NCBI GenBank assembly: GCA_001310715.1
Contig: BAXV01000013.1
Location: 11,449-75,448, forward strand
Reading direction: 5' to 3'
DNA: 64,000 bases
From: Pseudovibrio sp. JCM 19062
GTDB lineage: Bacteria > Pseudomonadota > Alphaproteobacteria > Rhizobiales > Stappiaceae
Shown in pieces: positions 55,205-63,615 of this stretch; position 1 is the stretch's first letter, and each line of letters begins with the position of its first letter. The position numbers and the translations under genes are program-made. The notes below the pieces were generated by a model, which worked only from the letters and a program-made list of their open reading frames with translations, was not told where the DNA came from and searched no databases.

Positions 55205-55834
55205 CTAATTTTCTGCTCCGTAGAGCTGTATGAACTGTTTGACCGCTGTTTTAGCGGCCAGTTCCAAGTCTTTTGCTGATGTCTGCGCGGTGCCGCCCAG
55301 AAGCATGCGGATGTGCTGATCGCGCACGACCAGCCCGTAAAGGGTGCTGTAGGCTTCCTGCGGGTCTTCGCAGCGCAGGTAACCCAGTGCACTGCCTTTT
55401 TCGAGCAGTGCTGTGGTCTGTCTACCAATGCGGGCGCGGCCACTCTTTTCGAGGATGGCGCCAAGACCGGTTTCTGATTTGCTGGCTTGCCCAATGGCAA
55501 GTCTGTTCAAGGCCAGAGAAACATCTCCGGAGATGGTTTCCAGCAGGCTTTTGGCGAACTCTTCCAAGGCGGTGCGCAGTTGCTCTGCGCTCATGTTGGT
55601 TGCCGGATCGGCGCCCGGAATAACCTTGGAAGCCTGCCGGCTCACGATTGCAGCCAACAGTCCATCACGATCACCGAACCACTTGTAAAGGCTCTCCTTG
55701 GAGCACCCTGCAGCGCGGGCAATGGCTGCTGTTGTCAGCGCCTTTTCGCCGCCTTCCACGAGCAGCTCCAATGCTTTGTCCAGAACCGCGCGCTGGCGGT
55801 CTGTAAAGCCTGTTTGTTCTTGCTCGGTTGGCAT
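55205..55834 (-). CDS. TetR/AcrR family transcriptional regulator
   Basis: This intact 209-residue repressor has an N-terminal helix-turn-helix (LTTAAIARAAGCSKESLYKWFGDRDGL) and a helical C-terminal ligand and dimer domain of about 150 residues. A palindrome (GTACCGTACGGTAC) lies about 45 bases upstream of its start, likely its own operator. No partner efflux pump or enzyme gene lies immediately beside it, so the regulated function is unclear. Confidence 0.9.
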   Translation of the reverse strand: MPTEQEQTGFTDRQRAVLDKALELLVEGGEKALTTAAIARAAGCSKESLYKWFGDRDGLLAAIVSRQASKVIPGADPATNMSAEQLRTALEEFAKSLLETISGDVSLALNRLAIGQASKSETGLGAILEKSGRARIGRQTTALLEKGSALGYLRCEDPQEAYSTLYGLVVRDQHIRMLLGGTAQTSAKDLELAAKTAVKQFIQLYGAEN

Positions 55835-56288
55835 GATGTTTTTTTTATTCCGACTGTTTGGTCTGTAAAATTTTATGTACCGTACGGTACGGTTCGCTTA
55901 TGCCGTAGAATCGAAAAGGATGCAACAGGAAAATGAGTGGAAATGCAGAGTGGCTGAAAGAAATTTAGCCCGGTTGCGGTGAGGCTGGTTTGATCCATTC
56001 GATATTGCATTAAAAATGCGTCGAAGGTCTGTGTTTTGGGCTGGGGAAACGTATTGTCTGAGGGGATCGATTTGAGGGGCATATGGCCTCTTTTTTTTAT
56101 CCAGACGGTTCGTAGGCACCTCTATCTACGGAGACTTCGTGAAGAGATTGTGTTCTTTCGTTCAGGGGGTGTTGTTTTGCAATTGTGGACGACAACGAAT
56201 TGTCGATCACAAGGGAACGCTTCAAGGGGAGACGTTCCCTTTCAAGGATAGGACTTGCTCTAACAAGGGCGTTAGAGCGCGGTTGGAC
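55835..56288. other. regulatory gap between tetR and pdxJ
   Basis: The gap holds a palindrome near 55877-55890. The remainder shows no conserved ORF or RNA gene. Confidence 0.5.
55877..55890. promoter_or_regulatory. candidate TetR-family operator
   Basis: GTACCGTACGGTAC is a perfect 14-base palindrome, about 43 bases upstream of the tetR start. TetR-type repressors commonly bind such sites, so self-regulation is a reasonable inference. Confidence 0.6.
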
Positions 56289-57035
56289 TTACACCTCACC
56301 AAGGGCATGGCGGAAGCGGTGGACGCTTTCGGTGAAGCCGTAGACCAGAGCGTCGGCTGTGAAACCGTGGCCGATAGAGACCTCGGAAATGTAAGGTGCG
56401 CGTTCGATCAGGCTGGCAGGTTTTCAACGGTAAGGTCGTGTCCTGCGTTGACCAGTAGGCCAGCAGCATTTGCAGCTTCAGCAGTTGCGACCACTTTGTC
56501 GAGTTCGACCTTTTCTGCTTCCTTATCAGAATGGCAGGCACCGTACGGGCCGGTGTAGATTTCGATCCGCTCAGCACCGGCTTCGGCAGCGAGGGCAGGC
56601 TGGCTTGGGTCCGAATCCACGAAGAGGGAGGTGCGCACGCCCCAGACTTGGCTTTGACAATCACGTCTTTGAGGAGATCCATGTTTTTGGAGAAGTCCCA
56701 GCCGTGGTCCGAGGTCTGCTGGGATGGATCATCGGGCACAAACAGAACTTGCGTCGGGCGGGTGTCTTCCACCAGTTGCAGGAAGCGCTCATCGGGGTAG
56801 CCTTCCAGACACAGCTCTTTACCGTGCAGCTCCTCACGCATCATTTTGGTGAGGTCGTAAACATCCGAGCGGCGGATGTGGCGCTCGTCCGGGCGAGGGT
56901 GCACGGTGATGCCTTTGGCTCCTGCTTTGAGGGCGAGCGCTGACAGCTGCGTAACGCTCGGCCACGGAAGGTCGCGTCGATTTCTCAAACTGCAACGGCG
57001 TTTACGTTGACGGATAAGCGGCTCGGCGTCTTCAT
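56289..57035 (-). CDS. pdxJ: pyridoxine 5'-phosphate synthase PdxJ, apparent frameshifts
   Basis: PdxJ condenses 1-deoxyxylulose 5-phosphate and 3-amino-2-oxopropyl phosphate to pyridoxine 5'-phosphate. The joined protein of about 249 residues shows RLSVNVNAVAVLRNRRD, ALKAGAKGITVHPRPDERHI, IEIYTGPYGA, NAGHDLTVENLP and EVSIGHGF. Three single-base losses are inferred near 56987, 56640 and 56418. The start ATG 57035 has no strong Shine-Dalgarno. It lies between tetR and ilvH on the minus strand. Confidence 0.92.
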
Positions 57036-57162
57036 GGGGAAATACTCTTTGGTGGGTCAGAGCAGGCGTCTTGATGTGTGATGCCCTGACTTTTTGGTCT
57101 ACGCGTAGCCTTATCCGAAAACCGGGTCCTACATTTCGGGGATACGCTCGAGATTTAGAAAA

Positions 57163-57200
57163 TAAAACGGCGTCTTCACAGATTTGCAAAAGACGCCGCT
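57163..57200 (-). terminator. terminator of the ilvBH operon
   Basis: CGGCGTCTT and AAGACGCCG pair, and on the minus strand the stem is followed by TTTTATTTT. It is about 35 bases downstream of the ilvH stop. Confidence 0.88.
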
Positions 57201-57233
57201 CAATATCAATAGGTCAGAAATGACTTCCAACTG

Positions 57234-57825
57234 TTAAATGTCGTCGTGCACGTCTTTCAGGCCATGTGCACCGCGCGCAAGTGCGGCAACACCTGTACGG
57301 GAAACCTCCACAAGACCGAGTGGCTTCATAATTTCGATGAACTGATCGATCTTGTTGGTCCGGCCAGTGATCTCGAAAACAAAGTGATCAATGGTTGCGT
57401 CAATGACGGTTGCCTTGAACGCTTCTGACAGGCGCAGGCTTCCAGACGCTTGTCGCCTTCGCCGCGCACTTTGATCAGCGCCAGTTCCCGCTCCAGCGGC
57501 TTTTCCTGATTGGAGACCTTGGCGGCAACAGTCAGATCACGCACGATGTGGACCGGAACAAGACGGTCAAGCTGGTGACGGATCTGTTCGATGATCTGCG
57601 GGGTCCTGTGGTGACGATGGTGATGCGGGACACGTGCTTTTCGTGTTCCGTTTCTGACACGCTGAGACTGTCAATGTTGTAGCCACGGCCAGAAAACAGG
57701 CCGATCACACGGGCAAGCACACCCGGTTCGTTGTCGACAATGGCTGATAGTGTATGTGTTTCCAAAACATCGCTGGTTTCAGCTAGGAAATAAGCTGATA
57801 GAGCGTCGGATTTAGGTGCGTTCAT
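57234..57825 (-). CDS. ilvH: acetolactate synthase small subunit, apparent frameshifts
   Basis: IlvH is the regulatory subunit that binds valine and activates IlvB. An ACT domain ([22 protein letters not shown] and [20 protein letters not shown]) is followed by a C-terminal domain with [15 protein letters not shown] and [14 protein letters not shown]. Two single-base losses are inferred, near 57603 and near 57437. It begins 20 bases after the ilvB stop on the same strand, so they are co-transcribed behind the attenuator. Confidence 0.93.
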
Positions 57826-57845
57826 AATGAATCTCCCAGCTTAAG

Positions 57846-59618
57846 CTATACCAATGACTTGCCAGCGGCGTCGATGCGTTTGCAACGGCTTCGTCAGTCG
57901 CTTCGTCCGGCAACAACATTTCGTTGTGGGCTTTGCCTGACGGGATCATCGGGAAGCAGTTTGCCAATTGAGCAACACGGCAATCGAAGAGCACTGGTCC
58001 GGGAGATGCAATCATCTCCTGAATTGCATCATCCAACTCTCCCGGCTTGGTTACACGGATGCCCTTTCCGCCGTAAGCTTCTGCCAGTTTTACGAAGTCA
58101 GGCAGCTGTCGGTGTAGGAGTGGGACAGGCGGTTGCCATGCAGCAGCTGCTGCCATTGACGGACCATTCCCATGTAGGAGTTGTTCAGGATGAATGTTTT
58201 TGGTGCCAGACCATGCTGAACGGCTGTCGACATTTCCTGAATGTTCATCAGGATCGAGGCATCACCTGCCACGTTGATGCACAGGGCGTCGGGGTGGGCA
58301 ACCTGAGCGCCGATGGCAGCTGGCAGGCCGTAGCCCATGGTGCCGAAGCCGCCTGAGGTCAGCCAATGGTTTGGCGATTCAAAGCCGAGGTACTGGGCTG
58401 CCCACATCTGGTGCTGTCCAACCTCGGTTGAGATGTACACATCCTTGCGACCCTTGATGGCCTCGTTCAAACGCTGCAAGGCGTACTGAGGCATGATGAC
58501 ATCATCACTTTGGCGGTAGGACAGGCAATTGCGGCTGCGCCACTTGGTGATCTGGCTCTGCCAATCCTTCAGCTCTGGACGGGCACGGAAGCTGGAGCGC
58601 GCCAGATGCGAACCATATCTTCCAGAACGTGCGCCACATCGCCAACGATCGGCAGGTCAACATGCACAATCTTGTTGATGGAGGACGGGTCGATGTCCAC
58701 GTGGATCTTGGTGGAGTGCGGCGAGAACGCATCCAGACGGCCCGTGATGCGGTCGTCGAAGCGTGCGCCGATGCAGATCATGAGATCACAATCATGCATG
58801 GCCATGTTGGCTTCATAGGTGCCGTGCATGCCCAACATGCCGAGCCATTGTTCGCCAGAAGCGGGGTAGGAGCCCAGACCCATCAGCGTGGAGGTGATCG
58901 GAAAGCCTGTCAGGTCGATCAGCTCACGCAACAGCTGGCTTGCTGCTGCGCCGGAGTTGACGACGCCGCCGCCAGTATAAAATACCGGACGCTTGGCTTT
59001 GGACATGAGTTCAACCGCTGCGCGAATGGCGGTCATGTCGCCTTTCAGCTGCGGGCGATAGCTCTTGTGGTTGGTTGGGTTTGCCTGTGCAATTTCGTAG
59101 GTGCCGGTGGCAAACTGAACATCCTTTGGAATGTCGACAACAACAGGACCCGGCCGGCCGGATTGTGCAACGTAGAAGGCTTCGTGCAGGATGCGTGGCA
59201 AGTCATTCACGTCCTTCACCAGCCAGTTGTGCTTGGTGCAGGGGCGCGTGATGCCGACGGTATCACATTCCTGAAACGCATCGGACCCGACGAGGTTGGT
59301 TGGTACCTGACCGGTGATGCAAACCATGGGAATGGAGTCGAGCATGGCGTCTGTCAGCGCCGTTACCATGTTGGTTGCGCCGGGACCGGATGTCACCAGC
59401 GCAACACCGGCTTTTCCGGTGGAGCGTGCATAGCCTTCAGCTGCATGGCCAGCGCCTTGCTCGTGACGGACGAGGATGTGCTGGATCGCGTCCTGCTGGA
59501 TCAGCTCATCATAAATGGGAAGGACTGCACCGCCAGGGTATCCAAATACATGTTCTACCCCGTTGTCCTTCAGCGCCTGGAGAACCATTTCAGCGCCTGT
59601 CATCTCCCGTTGCATCAT
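57846..59618 (-). CDS. ilvB: acetolactate synthase large subunit, apparent frameshifts
   Basis: IlvB is the thiamine-diphosphate enzyme that makes acetolactate and acetohydroxybutyrate. Motifs include VFGYPGGAVLPIYDEL, the activating Glu in GHAAEGYAR, a central domain with GARFDDRITGRLDAF, and the ThDP motif GDASILMN through FILNNSYMG. Three single-base losses are inferred near 58598, 58105 and 57877; the repaired C-terminus ends NAIDAAGKSLV. ATG 59618 follows AAGGA closely; ATG 59615 is an equal alternative. Length after repair is about 591 residues. An attenuator with a leader peptide lies upstream. Confidence 0.95.
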
Positions 59619-59727
59619 CAAGTCCTTGTTGCCTGTATCTGCTCGTTTTGTCTGATTGAAGGTTTTTAGATCAATCGGACTGTTTGTTTTGCAGGGTGCT
59701 TATCTAAACATCACTGCGAAGTGGCCA

Positions 59728-59751
59728 TAAAAAAAGGAGCCGTTTGGCTCC
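59728..59751 (-). terminator. attenuator terminator upstream of ilvB
   Basis: GGAGCC (59736-59741) and GGCTCC (59746-59751) form a tight stem with a four-base loop, and on the minus strand it is followed by seven Ts. It lies between the leader peptide stop and ilvB, as in branched-chain attenuators. Confidence 0.85.
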
Positions 59752-59784
59752 CTGTGCGCGTCTAACCGTTCCGAGTGAGCCTAC

Positions 59785-59835
59785 TCACTCCGGCGACGCG
59801 CTTCCCACCACGATAAGGAGAATTGAAGTTTGCAT
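59785..59835 (-). CDS. ilv leader peptide
   Basis: A 16-codon frame on the minus strand starts at ATG 59835 and reads MQTSILLIVVGSASPE before TGA 59785-59787. The run ILLIVV is a set of isoleucine, leucine and valine codons, the classic control region for attenuation by branched-chain aminoacyl-tRNA supply. GAGTGAG and CTCACTC can pair across the stop, and GCGCGTC with GACGCGC around it, giving the alternative structures expected of an attenuator. Confidence 0.85.
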   Translation of the reverse strand: MQTSILLIVVGSASPE

Positions 59836-59948
59836 TTTGGTATTGGGAGCCTTATGGCCCCGCTCTCCCTTAACATTATTCCAACCGTGTCAAAGATTAC
59901 CGCGCTTCACCATTGAATCGCATAGGTAACCTCTAAAATTCGGGGAGA

Positions 59949-59977
59949 GATTAGGCTTAGATAACTCATAGCGTCAA
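59949..59977 (-). promoter_or_regulatory. predicted promoter of the ilv leader
   Basis: On the minus strand TTGACG (59977-59972) and CTAATC (59954-59949) are separated by 17 bases and lie about 115 bases upstream of the leader ATG. They match a sigma-70 type -35 and -10 moderately well. Confidence 0.6.
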
Positions 59978-60471
59978 GGGCTTATTCGTAATGTTGCGCC
60001 GCAATGACCTCTTATTTACTTGAGTTATCTGCAAGTGTCGTCCAGCTTTGCAAAAAATACTCACGGCAAGGCTGCACATGCTCTGGTTGTATCAGCTTTT
60101 ATGGATGAATGTCGTGCAACGGATCGAAACCGCAGGAACATGCGATTTTGCAGTGCGGTGGAGGTGGTTTGATTTTGGTTGCAGTGCACGCCTTTTTTTT
60201 GATGAGAGGCTTTGACCGATGGCTGGCCAGAGCATTCTGCCTGGCTCCTGTTTTGGGTAATTTAAAAGGAACGCAATTTGATAAAAAACCCGGTGTTTTT
60301 TGAGCATGAGCACGCTCTGATTGTGAATTTGCGGGTGAATCTCGTATATTTACCTAGGTTAGTCTGGGATAAGTTTACTTTTCACAAGACATTTTTGAAA
60401 ACTTGCGCATAGGGCCTTGCGCTCTAGCAAAAGGCTTTATATACACCCGCCATCGCTTCGGCGGGAAGTTT
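59978..60471. other. intergenic region before the tRNA genes
   Basis: No CDS with plausible coding character is seen. The last 35 bases contain an inverted repeat that extends into the first tRNA. Confidence 0.5.
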
Positions 60472-60480
60472 GGGTGTATA
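60440..60480 (+). repeat. inverted repeat spanning the 5' leader and start of tRNA-Lys
   Basis: TATACACCC just before CGCCATCGC can pair with GGGTGTATA at the 5' end of the tRNA, and CCCGCC with GGCGGG inside. The stem would compete with the tRNA acceptor stem. It may influence processing or be an accident of sequence. Confidence 0.5.
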
Positions 60481-60547
60481 GCTCAGTTGGTAGAGCATCT
60501 GACTCTTAATCAGACGGTCCCGGGTTCGAATCCCTGTGCACCCACCA
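60472..60547 (+). tRNA. tRNA-Lys (CTT)
   Basis: A 76-base cloverleaf with encoded CCA: acceptor GGGTGTA/TGCACCC, D-arm GCTC..GAGC, anticodon stem TCTGA/TCAGA with loop CTCTTAA (anticodon CTT), T-loop TTCGAAT. One T-stem pair is mismatched. Confidence 0.95.
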
Positions 60548-60564
60548 AGCATCTCGCAATTAGT

Positions 60565-60639
60565 GAGCCCGTAGCTCAGCTGGTAGAGCAACTGACTTTT
60601 AATCAGTAGGTCCACGGTTCGAACCGTGCGGGCTCACCA
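60565..60639 (+). tRNA. tRNA-Lys (TTT), one base short in the T-loop
   Basis: Acceptor GAGCCCG/CGGGCTC, anticodon stem ACTGA/TCAGT with loop CTTTTAA (anticodon TTT), T-stem CACGG/CCGTG. The T-loop reads TTCGAA, six bases rather than seven, giving 75 instead of 76 bases with CCA. The missing base matches the single-base losses seen in the protein genes. Confidence 0.95.
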
Positions 60640-61295
60640 TTTTCTCCCAGAAAATCGGTGACTGTTTCACAAGGACTTTTCAGTCCTAGTGGTGTTTGTG
60701 CGCAGCTGTTTGTAGCGCGCTGTATCTATGTGCTTGCGCGCTCATTCTCAAAGTTCTCTCAGATCATCTGTTGTTGGACGTACTGCAGGTCTGCGTTGAG
60801 GGTCGGGCGCGGTTCGTGACCGAGCATGATTGTCTCCATAATTTCGTAGAATCGCTTCGTCACAAAATGCCGGGCGGACTGTCTATTAAGAGCAGGCAGA
60901 TCCTGTTCTATGAGATTAGGCCTATGTGTTTTTCGGGTTGTTTCAGCAGTATATATACACCCTATAGGTTGTTAACAGGCGTTCCTCTTGTTTCTGGTTG
61001 TGTTGTAAATCTGCAAGATCGATTACCCGAAGATCCGTAAGTCGCTGGTGCCTTTCAAATTTTTCAAGTCTGTTCTAGTCTGTAATTAAAGGTTGCAATA
61101 TATAATCTATACAACCCATAAAATTGTGTTGGTTTCCCAAAGTCAAGAATATCCGTAGCGTCAACTCAATCGAAACGGACAATTTCTCTGAAAATAAAGT
61201 TGATATCAGTGTTCTACGCCAGTGTTGGTGTGTGTGCTCTGTTTTCAATTTGTGAATCTCAGAGAATTTGTCTGTAATACATTGAGGTGTGGCGG
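60640..61295. other. long intergenic region upstream of the R-body locus
   Basis: About 655 bases separate the tRNAs and the sigma-factor gene. One open frame at 60696-61040 has no Shine-Dalgarno or recognisable family. The region should contain the promoter of the sigma gene, which I cannot place. Confidence 0.5.
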
Positions 61296-61878
61296 ATGTA
61301 TTACAAGAATACACGAATTGAGCATCTTTATGGGCGTCAGGATTTGGCGCCTGTTTGGGAATACTGGAACGAGCACAGAAAAAGGATATTTGGGAGAGCG
61401 CTTCATCTTACAGGTGGTGACATGGATGCGGCGGAAGAGTTGATGTCCGCAACGATCATCAAAGTTGCCTCTCACTTCGAGATGCGACCCCTGAATATGC
61501 GGGAGCCAATCGCGTTTTTTTATGTATGCGCTCAAGAACGAGTTTATCAGTCAGTATCGGAAGAAACGATATGAGTATCAGTTCCGTGATGGCGAAAAAG
61601 ATGTTTATGACGAGCACCTTGCCAACAATGAAGCGGAATCTGCACCGCAGGAAGTTTTATTGGCGCAAAAGGAAGAGTTGGCGCTGATCAGCAAGACATT
61701 GGAGCGGCTTCCGTTGATCTACCAGCAGATCTTTTACAAGAAATTTGCCGAGGATCGCAGTTACAGCGAGATCTCGGAGGAGTTGAACATTTCTCAGGCT
61801 CTGGCCCGCAAACGCGTACAGTTCTTGCGTGAGAAACTGCGAAAAGCGCGTTCCAGAAAACGTGGGCGGCTGAATTGA
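61296..61878 (+). CDS. ECF-like RNA polymerase sigma factor, apparent frameshift in a T run
   Basis: This small sigma-70 family protein of about 193 residues has region 2 (WEYWNEHRKRIFGRALHLTG, DMDAAEELMSATIIKV, then EPIAFFMYALKNEFISQYRKK once repaired) and region 4 (LERLPLIYQQIFYKKF and RSYSEISEELNISQALARKR, a helix-turn-helix). GAGG lies eight bases before ATG 61296. The frame breaks in a T7 run at 61515-61521 that should be six. It heads the rebB-like cluster, and sigma factors commonly accompany R-body genes. Confidence 0.82.
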
Positions 61879-61957
61879 ACAGATTGTGCGTTCACAGGAA
61901 GGCCGGGAGTGCGTCTTTCGGAATAGTTAACAATTTACAGACTGCGAGGGCGAAAGA

Positions 61958-62218
61958 ATGGCGGAAGATACTGTAAATGCTCAGGTGACGGATGCCGTCA
62001 CCCAGACAAATGTGAAGGTGGTGGGTGAAGCACCTTCGCAGGCAATTGCCAATCTTTATCAAGTGGTTAGCAATGCAACGGGTTTGTCGGTCCAGAATGC
62101 GACCCATGCACAGCAATCCATGAACCAGATCTCGACGGCTGTGGTCTCCAAGGGGGTTCAGCTGATTATGGAAATTGGCCCGACCTCTGGAGCGGAGTCT
62201 AAACCTTCAGGTGGCTAG
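61958..62218 (+). CDS. RebB family R-body structural protein
   Basis: This is an intact 86-residue protein with VNAQVTDAVTQTNVKVVGEA near the N-terminus, matching the RebB (killing trait) consensus, followed by QAIANLYQVVSNATGLSVQN and NATHAQQSMNQISTAVVSKG. R-body proteins assemble into coiled ribbons that extend under acid or other triggers. GAGGG before ATG 61958 supports this start. It is followed 14 bases later by a larger protein with a similar C-terminal domain. Confidence 0.88.
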   Translation: MAEDTVNAQVTDAVTQTNVKVVGEAPSQAIANLYQVVSNATGLSVQNATHAQQSMNQISTAVVSKGVQLIMEIGPTSGAESKPSGG

Positions 62219-62232
62219 TTTGAGGGAATTTG

Positions 62233-62952
62233 ATGGTGATGGAGAGAGGTGAGAGTTCAGCTTCTCAAGAGTACGAGACAGCGATTGCGCGTCGGCGACG
62301 TTTGATCTCTCTGCTCCACGGACCTTTGAGTGATAAGAGTTTGCGTTCCTCAACTCAGTCCGCTGCTGAGGCATCCCGACTACAGGGTGCACAGCAATCA
62401 TCTCCAGCGATCAAAATGTCCTCACAGGCGGATAGGGAAACCGTCAACACAGCAAGTGAGAGCAACAGTCAATCCGGAGCGCAGCAAACCATGGTGATGG
62501 ATAGTGAAAAGGGATCTGCTGGCGGTGCAGGCCGAGAGAATGCCCCTAACTTTGCAGGATCTGCGGGTGGGTCTCAGGGAGCGCCTTCAGCGCGTGCGCA
62601 GGAGCAGGCTTCAGGTCCGACATATCCGTCCTTACCAACATCTGCGCCCTCCACACCAGCTTTGAACGATCAGATTACCCAAGCCGTGGAATTTACCAAT
62701 TTCCAGAACTATCAGGGATTGGAGACGATGATCTCCATTCCTGACGATGTGATGACCAAGCAGTCCAACGGACATGCTTCGCAAGACGGGGAGACCTACA
62801 TGAACGGCGTCATGCAGATCTCTATGGCAGCGCAGGCGATTGTGGCTGCCAAGATTGCGCAGAATCCGGCGTTGGCGGCAACACCGGCGCTGACAGAACT
62901 GAACACCATGGTGACCAACGCGATCTCCGCCTTTCAGAAGGTGAGTGAGTGA
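62233..62952 (+). CDS. R-body-like protein with long low-complexity N-terminus
   Basis: This intact 239-residue protein has a Ser/Ala/Gly/Gln-rich, probably disordered segment over about residues 1-145. Its C-terminal 95 residues resemble RebB: LNDQITQAVEFTNFQNYQGL and GVMQISMAAQAIVAAKIAQ. The layout suggests a RebB-like subunit with a variable extension, perhaps an assembly or anchoring component. ATG 62233 has GAGGG upstream. It is coupled tightly to the small gene that follows. The family link is by local similarity and inference. Confidence 0.65.
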   Translation: MVMERGESSASQEYETAIARRRRLISLLHGPLSDKSLRSSTQSAAEASRLQGAQQSSPAIKMSSQADRETVNTASESNSQSGAQQTMVMDSEKGSAGGAGRENAPNFAGSAGGSQGAPSARAQEQASGPTYPSLPTSAPSTPALNDQITQAVEFTNFQNYQGLETMISIPDDVMTKQSNGHASQDGETYMNGVMQISMAAQAIVAAKIAQNPALAATPALTELNTMVTNAISAFQKVSE

Positions 62953-62977
62953 TCCACCAGAGGGAGGAGGGACGAGC

Positions 62978-63148
62978 TTGCGTGCGGAACGACCTCGTTA
63001 TGGCTTTGAGCATTCTGGTGAGGCCCGGCCCGAACCCTGCGAAGCGCAGGAGGTGGACCAGCTGCCGACACTGGTTCAGGAGATAACCCGGCTATGCCAA
63101 CGGGATTACATTTTGCTTGCGACTTTTCTTCGGGCTCTGACGCGATAG
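62978..63148 (+). CDS. small unrecognised protein in the R-body cluster
   Basis: TTG 62978 with a strong GGAGGAGGG upstream opens a 56-residue frame (MRAERPRYGFEHSGEARPEP, then LVQEITRLCQRDYILLATFL). A GTG at 62945 is in frame but less well placed. No family is recognised. The position between R-body-like genes suggests a role in the same system. Confidence 0.55.
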   Translation: MRAERPRYGFEHSGEARPEPCEAQEVDQLPTLVQEITRLCQRDYILLATFLRALTR

Positions 63149-63180
63149 GCAGATCTCCCGACAGCTGTAAAAGGTGAGAT

Positions 63181-63593
63181 ATGGAACGGGACGTTACATA
63201 CATTCGAGAGGAATTGGAGGAAGTAATCCTCAATCAGTTACGCCGCTGGGAAGGGGTTATTGAACAAGAGGAGACCCTGACCCTGTCGCGGTCCGGCGTG
63301 GAAGGATTGCCGGGCATGTTGTGTCATCTGAGCCTTGCGCGGGATGCGCTGGTGAAGGTAGAAGCCTGCTTGGCCGTGAGGAGAGCGTTACCGCAGCTGA
63401 TGTGGTGCTTGGCTTTCGCGATGACCGGATACAGGAAGAGGTTGATCGCTATGACGATCGGGAGGAAGAGCAGCTCCTGCAGGATGGCGTAGAAGAGGAG
63501 CTTCTTGCCCGGTTTACCTCAACCGGTGAGATCGAGTTTGAGGAGCGCGGGGAAGAGCGCAGTGCGGAACGGAACCCGGATTACAACTGGTGA
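63181..63593 (+). CDS. unrecognised acidic helical protein in the R-body cluster, apparent frameshift
   Basis: This protein of about 137 residues is rich in Glu, Arg and Leu (YIREELEEVILNQLRRWEGV and IQEEVDRYDDREEEQLLQDG), probably a helical or coiled-coil protein. One base is inferred lost near 63367; the next frame continues as LLGREESVTAADVVLGF and ends at TGA 63591-63593. ATG 63181 follows AAGGTGAG. No family is recognised. Confidence 0.6.
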
Positions 63594-63615
63594 GACTGGA
63601 CGTGAGGAGTGAGCG

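Noticed and set aside
60696..61040. 114-codon open frame between the tRNAs and the sigma gene
   Set aside because: No Shine-Dalgarno, no recognisable domain and an odd Cys/Leu-rich start. I left it as intergenic.
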